From QWHO01 sp021404945 (GTDB lineage: Bacteria; Vulcanimicrobiota; Xenobia; Xenobiales; QWHO01), in the NCBI GenBank assembly GCA_963169765.1, contig CAUJEN010000082.1, positions 19,256-83,255 on the forward strand: a DNA stretch of 64,000 nucleotides, written 5' to 3'. Position 1 is the first letter of the stretch. Every line of letters begins with the position of its first letter. Below, one piece after another: positions 45,406 to 53,308 of this stretch. Both the position numbers and the translations under genes were made by a program. The notes under the pieces are model-generated. The model did no database searches. It was given only the letters and a program-made list of their open reading frames with translations, and was not told the DNA's origin.

Positions 45406-47034
45406 TTGAACTCTTTGGAAGAGACCCGTCCGGGAGGTGCCCCGGTGAATCCATCCGACATTCAGGCCATGTTTTTGGAGGGCAGCCAGCTGGTAAGCCA
45501 GCTGCAGTATCCCCAGGCGCTTGACGTCTACACCAGAGCGCTCGAGTCGGTGCGGCTCTTGCCGCTCGGCCCCCAGACCGAGGAGCTCGAGCTGCAGGCT
45601 CGCAACGCCTTCTGTGGCGCGTGCCTGGTGTTAGGAAAGTGGGATCGTGCCCTGCGTGAGCTGGACAAAGTCTCTAAGATCGAGCCCGGTCCCCGAACCC
45701 GGCCCGATCTGGTGCGGGCCCACCTCAAGAAAGGCGAGATCCTGAGCAATCGAGGCGATCGCATCCCGGCCTCCGACTGCTTCCGAGCGGCCCTGGAGCT
45801 GGCCACCGAGCTCAAGGACCAGCGCCTGATCGCTCAGGCCAGGTATTTCCTGGGGGCCAACTCCTCGCGCCAGGGAGAGCTCGACGAGGGCCGAGCTTAC
45901 ATCGAGGAGGCGCTGAAGGCCTCCGAGGGTCTGCCCGATTCGCCCGAGACGCGCCGCTTGCGGGCCACCATTCTCTCGCAGTTCGGGCTCTATAACTTTC
46001 GTCTCGGCCAGAGCGAGCAAGCCAAGGTGCACCTGGATGAGGCGCTCAAGCTGCTCGAGGGCATGCCTTTGACCCTGGAGGAGGCCTCGGTCAAGCGCTA
46101 CATCGGCGTGATGGTCAGCACCGCCGGAGACTTCCGGGGCGCGCTCGACTGGCATCTGGCCGCCCTCAAGATCTACAAGACGGCCAGCTGCGCCTACGGA
46201 CAGGCCAAAGTCTACGACTCCATCGGGCGCACTTTCCTCTCGCTCAACCGGCTGGAAGAGGCCATCTATACCCTGAAGAAGGGCGAGGGCCTGTGCCGCC
46301 GGCTGGGGGCCAAGACCGAGCTGGCCACCATCTACGGCAAGCTGGGTCAGGTGCACATGGTGCGCGAAGAGTACGAGACCGCCGTGGACTACTTCCGCCG
46401 CGATCTTGAGATCAGCACCCGTTTTCGCAACTTCTACGCCATGGGCTATTCTTATCGCAACCTCGGGCGCTGTTTGATTCAGGTGGGCGACCTGGATGAA
46501 GCTATCCGCAACCTGGAAGAGAGCCTGGGCCTTTTCCAGTATGTGGACGACTCCATCAACATCGCCCGCGTCTACATGGATCTTTGTCAGGCCCACCTCA
46601 AGAACGGCGCCCCCGATCGGGCCCGCGAGGTGGGCACCAAGTCTCGAAACTACTTCCTGGGTGCTCAGCGCCAGCTGGAGGCGGCCTACCTGCAAGCTCT
46701 TTTCGGCACCATCGACCGGCTCGAGAATAACCACGAGAAGGCCGAGGGGCAGTTCCTCCAGGCCCTCGAGGACCTGCAAAAGAAGGGCAACACCGCCTGG
46801 CTGGCCGAGACCTGGTACGAGCTGGGGGTGCTGTATCGCACCAAGAAGGAGAATCAGAAGGCGGTCGAGGCTTTCAAGAGCGCTCTGAAGGTGGCCGTGG
46901 GGGCCGGCTTCGTGCGCCAGGCAGAGCGCTTTCTGCGAGCCATCGAGGACATCGACGAGCTCGAGCTCTTCCGCACCTGGGTCGACTCGCTGCCCGAAGG
47001 GGTGAAAGCCACGGTGGTGCAACCCGCTGGCTGA
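45406..47034 (+). CDS. TPR-repeat protein
   Basis: 542 residues from TTG 45406, chosen because GGAGGGGAG lies 4-5 bases upstream. Contains about ten TPRs (for example AQARYFLGANSSRQGELDEG, ESLGLFQYVDDSINIARVYM, KKENQKAVEAFKSALKVAV). No signal peptide and no other domain; likely a protein-interaction scaffold. Followed directly by the IMPase/ADP-ribosylglycohydrolase gene, whose probable real start overlaps it. Confidence 0.85.
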   Translation: MNSLEETRPGGAPVNPSDIQAMFLEGSQLVSQLQYPQALDVYTRALESVRLLPLGPQTEELELQARNAFCGACLVLGKWDRALRELDKVSKIEPGPRTRPDLVRAHLKKGEILSNRGDRIPASDCFRAALELATELKDQRLIAQARYFLGANSSRQGELDEGRAYIEEALKASEGLPDSPETRRLRATILSQFGLYNFRLGQSEQAKVHLDEALKLLEGMPLTLEEASVKRYIGVMVSTAGDFRGALDWHLAALKIYKTASCAYGQAKVYDSIGRTFLSLNRLEEAIYTLKKGEGLCRRLGAKTELATIYGKLGQVHMVREEYETAVDYFRRDLEISTRFRNFYAMGYSYRNLGRCLIQVGDLDEAIRNLEESLGLFQYVDDSINIARVYMDLCQAHLKNGAPDRAREVGTKSRNYFLGAQRQLEAAYLQALFGTIDRLENNHEKAEGQFLQALEDLQKKGNTAWLAETWYELGVLYRTKKENQKAVEAFKSALKVAVGAGFVRQAERFLRAIEDIDELELFRTWVDSLPEGVKATVVQPAG

Positions 47035-47059
47035 CCTTCCCAGGGCCCTGGCGCTGGCC

Positions 47060-48781
47060 GTGGAGGTTGCGCGCGAGGCCGGCGAGATGATCCGGCGAGA
47101 GTTCCACGCCGGCCCGCGAGGCTCGGCGGGGCACGCGCCCATCGACCACGAGGCCGAGGAGCTGATTCGCGCCCGGCTCACGGCCGCCTTTCCCGACTGG
47201 GGCTACCGGGGCGAGGAGACCGGGGCGAAGGCGGGCAGCGATCCCGACCACTGGTGGGTGGTCGACCCCCAGGACGGCACCGCCGCCTTCCAGCTCGGCT
47301 TTCGGGGCAGCACCGTGTCCATCGGGTTGCTCCAGCGGGGCCGCCCGGTGCTGGGCGTGGTCTTTTCGCCCACCTATCCCGATGATCGGGGCGACATGAT
47401 CGCCGGGCTGGTGGGAGAGCCGCTCACCCGCAACGGCCAGCTTTTGCCCCGCCGCTGCTGGGACCCGCTGGGGCCCCAGAGCGTGGTGATCGTCTCTCAG
47501 AGCGCCGACAAGAAGCCCGGTGCCAATCTGCGCGCGGTAGCCCCGGCCCGCATCCGGGCCATGCCCAGCGTGGCCTACCGGCTGGCCCTGGTGGCTGCGG
47601 GCGAGGCCGACGGCGGGGTATCGCTGCAAAACCCCCGCGCTGTCGACGTGGTGGGCGGGCACGCGCTCTTGCGGGCGGCCGGGGGCGAGCTCTACGACCC
47701 CGCTGGTCAGCCGCTGACCTACTCGGATCAGGCTGAGGGCCAGTGGCGGCGTTGCTTTGCGGGGGCTCGCGAGCTTTGCTCGCGGGACTTCGATCAGGTG
47801 ATGGCTCGCTCGGCCGAAGAGAGCACGTCGCTTTTTCCGACCCGCCTGATGCCGGGCCAGGCCATTGCCGACCCCGGTTTGCTCGACCGGGCTCAGGGCT
47901 GCCTGCTGGGCCAGTTTGCCGGCGACTCGCTGGGGGCTCTGGTGGAATTCCAGACCGCCTCCGCCATCGCCGGGCGCTATCGGGAGGGCCATCCGCGCAA
48001 GCTGGAGGACGGAGGGCGCTGGAACACCCTGGCCGGCCAGCCCACCGACGATTCGGAGATGGCGCTGGCGCTGGCTCGCTCCATCCTCGAGCGGGGCGGC
48101 TACTCCTTCACCCGGGCCTATTCAGCTTACCAGGACTGGCTGCTCAGTCCCCCCTTCGACATCGGCCGCACCACCGCATCGGGCCTGCAGGGTCGGCCCG
48201 ATTCCAAGAGCCAGGCCAACGGCTCTCTGATGCGGATGGCCCCGATGGGCCTGCTGCGCGATGCGCGGGCCTGCGACTGGGCCGAGGAGGACAGCTCCCT
48301 CACTCACCCCCACCCGGCTTGCGTGAGCGCCTGTCGCTCTTATGTAGCGGCCATCCAGGCTGGCCTGCGGGGGGAGAGTCGCGAGGCCATGCACGCCGCG
48401 GCTCTCGGACAGGCCAAAGACGCCGTGCGCGAATGGCTCGAGCAAGCTCGTCAGGCGCCGCCGGCCGAGTTCCAGCACCAGATGGGCTGGGTGCGTATCG
48501 CGCTGATGAATGCCTTCCACCACCTGCTGACCACCCCCACCCTGGAGGAGGCGCTGGTGGAAACGGTGCGCCGCGGCGGCGACACCGACACCAACGCGGC
48601 CATCTGCGGCGCGCTCCTCGGCTCTCACCTGGGTCGCTCGGGGGTGCCCGGGCAGTGGACCCGCAGCATCCTGAGCTGCCGCCCGCACCGCGGCTACTCT
48701 GCCAGCAAGGAGCCTCGTCCTGCTGTCTACTGGCCGGTGGATTGCTTCGAGCTGGCCGAGCGGCTCTTGCTGGTGGAGTAG
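47060..48781 (+). CDS. Inositol-monophosphatase-family / ADP-ribosylglycohydrolase fusion
   Basis: 573 residues from GTG 47060. Family similarity reaches further upstream (LADLPRALALAVEVAREAGE), so the true start is probably a CTG near 47027 overlapping the TPR gene. Domain 1 (1-235): IMPase-like metal site GEET (51-54) and DPQDGT (69-74), and RAVDVVGGHALLRAAGG; canonical WD there is replaced by VD. Domain 2 (270-573): ADP-ribosylglycohydrolase with GCLLGQFAGDSLGA, PTDDSE, NGSLMRMAPMG and GGDTDTNAAICGALLG. Both metal sites look intact. A fused phosphatase plus ADP-ribosyl hydrolase suggests hydrolysis of an ADP-ribose-derived or bis-phosphate nucleotide product. Confidence 0.88.
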   Translation: MEVAREAGEMIRREFHAGPRGSAGHAPIDHEAEELIRARLTAAFPDWGYRGEETGAKAGSDPDHWWVVDPQDGTAAFQLGFRGSTVSIGLLQRGRPVLGVVFSPTYPDDRGDMIAGLVGEPLTRNGQLLPRRCWDPLGPQSVVIVSQSADKKPGANLRAVAPARIRAMPSVAYRLALVAAGEADGGVSLQNPRAVDVVGGHALLRAAGGELYDPAGQPLTYSDQAEGQWRRCFAGARELCSRDFDQVMARSAEESTSLFPTRLMPGQAIADPGLLDRAQGCLLGQFAGDSLGALVEFQTASAIAGRYREGHPRKLEDGGRWNTLAGQPTDDSEMALALARSILERGGYSFTRAYSAYQDWLLSPPFDIGRTTASGLQGRPDSKSQANGSLMRMAPMGLLRDARACDWAEEDSSLTHPHPACVSACRSYVAAIQAGLRGESREAMHAAALGQAKDAVREWLEQARQAPPAEFQHQMGWVRIALMNAFHHLLTTPTLEEALVETVRRGGDTDTNAAICGALLGSHLGRSGVPGQWTRSILSCRPHRGYSASKEPRPAVYWPVDCFELAERLLLVE

Positions 48782-48829
48782 CAACATTCTGGAAACGCCC
48801 CCGGGGCAGCGCCTGGCTACACTCCGGGC

Positions 48830-49654
48830 ATGCTTATCCAGAACCCTGTCACCGCTCCGCCTCCGCAGGCTCCTGCTCCGGCCCCGCCGGCCCCCACTTT
48901 CCGTCGAGAGCCCCGGGACGAGTTCCAGATGGCCTACGCGCCCGACCTGTTGGGCAAGATCGACATCGTGCGTCGCACCGAGGTCAAGGACGGCCAGCTC
49001 GTGCCGGTCGAGCGCTCGCCCCACGGCGTGCACATCGGCGACGGCCTCTTCTACGACCTGCACGGCAACCTCAGCATGGTGCCGTTCCTGGCCTTCTATG
49101 CCCCCATCGAGACGGCTCTGGGCAGCCCCAATTACGTGATCGACCCGCAGGGACCGCTCAACGACACCTCGGTCAGCCCGACCGAGATCAATCCCCCCGG
49201 CATGGTCAACTCCACCTCCATCAGCCAGGACCAGAACAGCATCCGCATCAACCGCCCGGGCCTGGCGCAGGACACCCGCATCACACGGAACGGCAATACC
49301 GTCCTGATCGACCCGGCCGGTCTTTATAACGAGATTCAGCTGAGCAAAGGCTCGGAGGGCTGGACCATCCAGGCCAGCGGCTCCACCTATGCCCACCAGC
49401 TGCGCCAGGACGAGAACGGCTGGACGCTGGACAAGCGCGGCTGGAGCCGCGATACCTCCATTCGCCACGAGAACGGCACCATCAGGGTGGATCCGCCCGG
49501 GCTGCTCAACAGCACGAAGATTACCGTGGAGGATCGGCGCATCAGCATCGATCCCCCGCGCTGGTTCAACACCACCGAGATCAGCCTGGGACAGGGCAGC
49601 GTCAGCATCGACCCGCCCGGCCCGCTGAACTCGACCGAGCTGCGCCCGGCCTGA
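48830..49654 (+). CDS. Protein with nine 20-residue INPPG-NxT repeats, unknown function
   Basis: 274 residues. Leader MLIQNPVTAPPPQAPAP, a short folded region (DEFQMAYAPDLLGKIDIVRR, IGDGLFYDLHGNLSMVPF), then from about 102 nine units of roughly 18-20 residues with consensus x-[IV]-x-[ILV]-D-P-P-G-x-x-N-x-T-x-[IL]. Best units: IRVDPPGLLNSTKITVED, ISIDPPRWFNTTEISLG, VSIDPPGPLNSTEL. The regular spacing of strand-turn units suggests a beta-solenoid. I recognise no family. It ends right after the last repeat. Adjacent to another tagged protein (49698). Confidence 0.7.
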   Translation: MLIQNPVTAPPPQAPAPAPPAPTFRREPRDEFQMAYAPDLLGKIDIVRRTEVKDGQLVPVERSPHGVHIGDGLFYDLHGNLSMVPFLAFYAPIETALGSPNYVIDPQGPLNDTSVSPTEINPPGMVNSTSISQDQNSIRINRPGLAQDTRITRNGNTVLIDPAGLYNEIQLSKGSEGWTIQASGSTYAHQLRQDENGWTLDKRGWSRDTSIRHENGTIRVDPPGLLNSTKITVEDRRISIDPPRWFNTTEISLGQGSVSIDPPGPLNSTELRPA

Positions 49655-49697
49655 GGTTCAGGAATCTTTGAGCCGGCAGAGGTACTCTGCTGGCACC

Positions 49698-50306
49698 ATG
49701 CACGTTACCGCCACAGCCAACCTTGATACCCTTCGCGAAGCCTATGCTCGGGCTGCTCGCAACGTCGAGGAGAAGCGTCAGGCGGTCGACGAAGCCACCA
49801 TCAGCTGTAACCAGAAGGCGGCTGAGGCCGATAAGCAGGCCAACAAGATCAATCGCTGGGTGAAGGTGCGCAACCTGATGCCTATGGTGGGCATGGGCAG
49901 CTTCATGGTGGGCATGGGCACCGTCAACGCGGGCGTCATCTTGCACAATCCCTGGCTGGCGGGCATCAGCCTGGTGGGCTTTGCCACCTGCGCCGCCTGC
50001 GTCGTGGGTATCGAGACCTGGAAGGTCAAAGGCCCTCGCATGCGAGCCGAGCACGACGGGCTGGTCAATCGCTTTTACGCCCAGCAAAGCCAGGTCACGT
50101 CCATGGCAGCGGCCCACCAGGGGGCAGTGTTTCAGATGCATGAGGCCGAGGCCGCCCTGCGCAAGGAGGAAGCCCAGATCGACGAGCTGCAGCGCCTCCT
50201 GAAACCGCCCACTCCGGGCGGGGTCAGCGAGCAGGCCAACGCGGTCGTGGTGGGTGGGATCAGGGTGCCCAAGCGTCCCATGGAAGACAAGCGCTCGCTC
50301 TTCTAA
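49698..50306 (+). CDS. Coiled-coil / membrane hairpin protein with C-terminal VVVGGIRVP tag
   Basis: 202 residues from ATG 49698. MHVTATANLDTLREAYARA leader-helix, coiled coil to about 55, Met/Gly-rich membrane hairpin (PMVGMGSFMVGMGTVNAGVI and ISLVGFATCAACVVG), a second coiled coil, then ANAVVVGGIRVPKRP and an MEDKRSLF end. Same layout as 35876-36412. Convergent with the deiminase-like gene (3 bp between stops). Unknown function. Confidence 0.65.
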   Translation: MHVTATANLDTLREAYARAARNVEEKRQAVDEATISCNQKAAEADKQANKINRWVKVRNLMPMVGMGSFMVGMGTVNAGVILHNPWLAGISLVGFATCAACVVGIETWKVKGPRMRAEHDGLVNRFYAQQSQVTSMAAAHQGAVFQMHEAEAALRKEEAQIDELQRLLKPPTPGGVSEQANAVVVGGIRVPKRPMEDKRSLF

Positions 50307-50309
50307 GCG

Positions 50310-51821
50310 TTACTGGAGGATGTCCAACTCGCCCACGGCGCAGCGGATGCCGCCTCCGAGCCGGGTCGAGAGCAGGGCAGCGGGAATCTCCACCACCTCG
50401 AACCCCTCTGCTTCGTAAGCCTGGCGGGCTGCCTGGTCGGTGCTGGCCCCGTAGACGGGCATGTAGACCCGCTTGACCCCCTGGTAGCTCTCGATCAGCA
50501 CGTTCTGGTAAGTCAGGTAGGGACTGGTGAGGCTGCGCCCGCCCAGGTTGGGCATGCGCACCACCCGGTAGCCCTGCTGCGTGAGCGTGTCGGCCAGGCG
50601 GTCGTAGCGACCCTGCAGGTCCTTCTCGCGGGTCACCTCGTGCATGGTCTCCAGCTCGTTGGCCGGCAACCCGCTCACGCTCCGGGCCAGAGCCGGCGAG
50701 GCCACGGTGACGGTGTGGTCGTTCAGGAAGCCGACCCCGAGATCGAGGTGGAAGTCCGTCTCGTTGGCCACCATCACCTGCCGCCCGAACTCGGTTTCAA
50801 AGCGCGCCACCACTTGCTCGGAGCTGAGGTCGAGTCGGCGGGCATTGTCGGAGATGGTGTCGTGGCTGAGCAGCACGTGGCGTCCGTTGGCCACCACGTT
50901 GCCGCCCTCGAAGTCGAGCGTGGATCGGCGTACCAGGATGCTGGGATGGTTCACCAGGCTGGCCGGAGCGGCCCCGGTTCCCTGCCAGATGATCCGGTTG
51001 AGGTACTCGTCCACCTTGCCGTCGTCGCGGAACGAGTGGGGGAGGAGCACCACCTCGCGTCCATCCGACTCGCGCGTGAGCACCACCGCCCCGTCGCGAG
51101 ACCACATGCTCATGCCCTGGTAGAGCTCCTCGCGGCTGGAGCGAAGACCCATGGTGTGCAGCTCGATACGCTCGGGGTTGGTCACCCGGCTCTGGGCGAT
51201 CAGCTGGCGCAAAGCGGATTCCCCACCCGATTCGACCACGATCTCGAAGCGCACGTCGCTGGGCAGTTTGGTCAGCAGGTCGCGGAACATCGCTTCGTGG
51301 GCCCGGGCCGCCCGCGGGTCGGACTCGGCCGGCCACTGCAGGCGCACGGCCTGGATGCGCCCGCGGGTGTTGTCCAGCACCCGCACGGTTCCCAGCTCCG
51401 AGGTGCCGACAGGCACCTGGTAGGCATGCCGGGGCTGCACCCGGATGGAGCTCTCGTTGCGGGGGATGCGCCAGCCGCCCTCCACCGTCTCCCGGTCCCA
51501 GTTGCCGCCGTGATGATGCTCAATGCCGTGGCCCGGGAACTGGAGCGTCCCGCCGTGGGGGCCGTCGAGCCCGAAGGATTGGGCCGCCACCGGCTGGTTC
51601 CAGGCCCCGGCCTGGGCCGGCGCGGCCAGCGCCCCCGCCAGCGACAGGGCGGCCATCAGCCCGGTGGCCAGGCCCACGGCCGGGTGGAGCCTGCGGGCAG
51701 GCTCGGCCTCGCGGGAGCTGAGCTGCACGCGATCCACCGGCTCGTTCTGCTCTTGCGGGCGAACCAGCGTGGGACGGGCCCCTGGCGGGGCCATGCCTGC
51801 CAGCCTGGATGCGATCTGCAT
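50310..51821 (-). CDS. Exported agmatine-deiminase-like (GME superfamily) enzyme with N-terminal extension
   Basis: 503 residues from ATG 51819-51821. The N-terminal 45 residues are a polar leader (MQIASRLAGM, then PVDRVQLSSREAEP at 28-41), followed by a hydrophobic segment ending APAQAGAW that looks like a signal peptidase site. The catalytic part has all guanidino-modifying-enzyme landmarks: WSRDGAVV (D243), DFEGGNVV (303-310), FHLDLG (H358, D360) and C494 in GGGIRCAVGEL. Agmatine deiminase or secreted peptidylarginine deiminase activity is possible; substrate cannot be told apart. A leader ahead of a signal peptide is unusual. Confidence 0.75.
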   Translation of the reverse strand: MQIASRLAGMAPPGARPTLVRPQEQNEPVDRVQLSSREAEPARRLHPAVGLATGLMAALSLAGALAAPAQAGAWNQPVAAQSFGLDGPHGGTLQFPGHGIEHHHGGNWDRETVEGGWRIPRNESSIRVQPRHAYQVPVGTSELGTVRVLDNTRGRIQAVRLQWPAESDPRAARAHEAMFRDLLTKLPSDVRFEIVVESGGESALRQLIAQSRVTNPERIELHTMGLRSSREELYQGMSMWSRDGAVVLTRESDGREVVLLPHSFRDDGKVDEYLNRIIWQGTGAAPASLVNHPSILVRRSTLDFEGGNVVANGRHVLLSHDTISDNARRLDLSSEQVVARFETEFGRQVMVANETDFHLDLGVGFLNDHTVTVASPALARSVSGLPANELETMHEVTREKDLQGRYDRLADTLTQQGYRVVRMPNLGGRSLTSPYLTYQNVLIESYQGVKRVYMPVYGASTDQAARQAYEAEGFEVVEIPAALLSTRLGGGIRCAVGELDILQ

Positions 51822-51960
51822 GGATGGCAGTATAGGCGGAGCGGTTCGCCCGGGGATGGAGAAGTTGTGTACTTTCTTCGAAAAACGGGCCCCGCCAAGT
51901 GCCATCGGGGTTGAGTCCGTAAGCAGTCGAGCGTCCTCTGACCAGTTTACGCAGCAATCT

Positions 51961-52012
51961 CCCGGTACCGCCCTGACTCCGGGGTATACGCCGGAATCAG
52001 GGCGGTACCGGG
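51961..52012. repeat. REP-like palindrome, intact copy
   Basis: A 22-bp stem with one mismatch (51961-51982 with 51991-52012) and 8-nt loop GGTATACG. It sits in the 307-bp gap 51822-52128 upstream of the deiminase-like gene; the rest of that gap shows only a TCAGCACTTCGCC fragment near 52117. A diverged copy is at 21474-21522. Confidence 0.75.
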
Positions 52013-52128
52013 TAAGAACCGGTAAAGGCTGCCCAGGCCGGCGGGGTGGGAGTGACAACCGAGCCGTCCGAGACGGCCGAATTGACCCGGGTGAGGCCCG
52101 GTGGAGGCAAAACCGTCAGCACTTCGCC

Positions 52129-53304
52129 TTAAAACCCCAGCTGGGCGGCCGAGGTGGGCGGGGGCAGTCGCCCCTCGCGCACATCCTGCACCAGCTTGAG
52201 CACGCTGGCGCTGATTGCGTCCGAGCCATCCAGCTCGACAGCTCGGCGGGCAGCTTCCAGAGCCGGCTCGAGCTGTTCGCCCAGCAGGCAGGCGATGGCC
52301 AGGTTGGCCTGCAGGCCGCCCTCCCCGGGCTCGCTCTGGCAGGCCTGGCGTGAGACGTCGATGGCCTCGGCGAAGCGGCCCAGCTTCATCAGCGTGATGG
52401 CGCACTCGCGGGCCACGTCGCTCTGGTCGGCCTTGAGGGCCAGGCTGCGCCGAAAGTGATCCAGGGCCCGCTCGTTCTGGCCCAGGGCCTGGTAGCCCTT
52501 GCCCGCGAACCACATGGCCGGCCAGCTCTCGGGAGCAGCCTCGAGGTGACGCTCGAGCAGCGCGATGCCCTGCTTGATCTGAGCCTGGCCGTCATCCTGA
52601 GGACGCTCGTGGAGCGCGATGCGAGGCTCGAGCAGGGCCACCCCGCGATGGTAAAGGTCGCCCCGGTCCTCGACCCAGACCCGCAGCTCCTGGAGCTTTG
52701 CGCTCTCGACCTCGGGGCGCGACAGCTCCTGGGCGAGCAGGGCCAGGGCGGCAGCCTTGTCCTCGCGGCGCAGCAAGCAGTTGACCAGGCCGGACACGAT
52801 CGTAAGGCGCGAGGCCAGGCCGTCGCCTTCCAGAGCGTCGCGCAGTTGGCGCTCGATCTCTTGAGCCAGCCGGCTCACGACCTCTGGCTGGCCAGCTTCC
52901 TCTTCGTGGGCCAGCCAGTACTGCAGGGCCCGGGCCAGGTTCTCTCGGCCCGGTCCATAGCGAGGCCAGCTGTTGCAGATGCGGCGGAAGGCCAGCTCGG
53001 CTTCCGGAAAGTGGCCCGAGCGCACGGCCTGAGCCCCTTCCGAGGTGAGCCGCTCGACCTCCTCGGCCTCCAGGAAACGAGGCAGCTGCAGGCTCTGGCA
53101 GGTGCGACAGCTCCAGCCATCCACGGCCAGAGGCCACTCTTCCCACACAGGACAGCTGAAGGTGGTGATCAAGACTTCCTCGAGTCGGCCGCCGCAGGTC
53201 TTGCAGCCCGTGGTATTGGCTCGCGAGGCGCCCACGCTGTCGAGCGGAAGCTGCACGGGAAAGTTGCGAGCCATCTCCAGATCGCGCAGAACGACGGTCG
53301 TCAT
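52129..53304 (-). CDS. Zinc-ribbon plus TPR protein
   Basis: 391 residues. N-terminal ribbon with CKTCGGRLEEVL (C-x2-C) and, about 30 residues on, SCRTCQSLQLPRFLEAEE (C-x2-C), which together can hold zinc. The rest is TPR-like (FPEAELAFRRICNSWPRYGP, LDHFRRSLALKADQSDVAR, AIDVSRQACQSEPGEGG). Cytoplasmic. Begins 4 bp after the nucleoside kinase gene on the same strand, so the two are probably one operon. Function unknown. Confidence 0.8.
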   Translation of the reverse strand: MTTVVLRDLEMARNFPVQLPLDSVGASRANTTGCKTCGGRLEEVLITTFSCPVWEEWPLAVDGWSCRTCQSLQLPRFLEAEEVERLTSEGAQAVRSGHFPEAELAFRRICNSWPRYGPGRENLARALQYWLAHEEEAGQPEVVSRLAQEIERQLRDALEGDGLASRLTIVSGLVNCLLRREDKAAALALLAQELSRPEVESAKLQELRVWVEDRGDLYHRGVALLEPRIALHERPQDDGQAQIKQGIALLERHLEAAPESWPAMWFAGKGYQALGQNERALDHFRRSLALKADQSDVARECAITLMKLGRFAEAIDVSRQACQSEPGEGGLQANLAIACLLGEQLEPALEAARRAVELDGSDAISASVLKLVQDVREGRLPPPTSAAQLGF

Positions 53305-53308
53305 CAGA

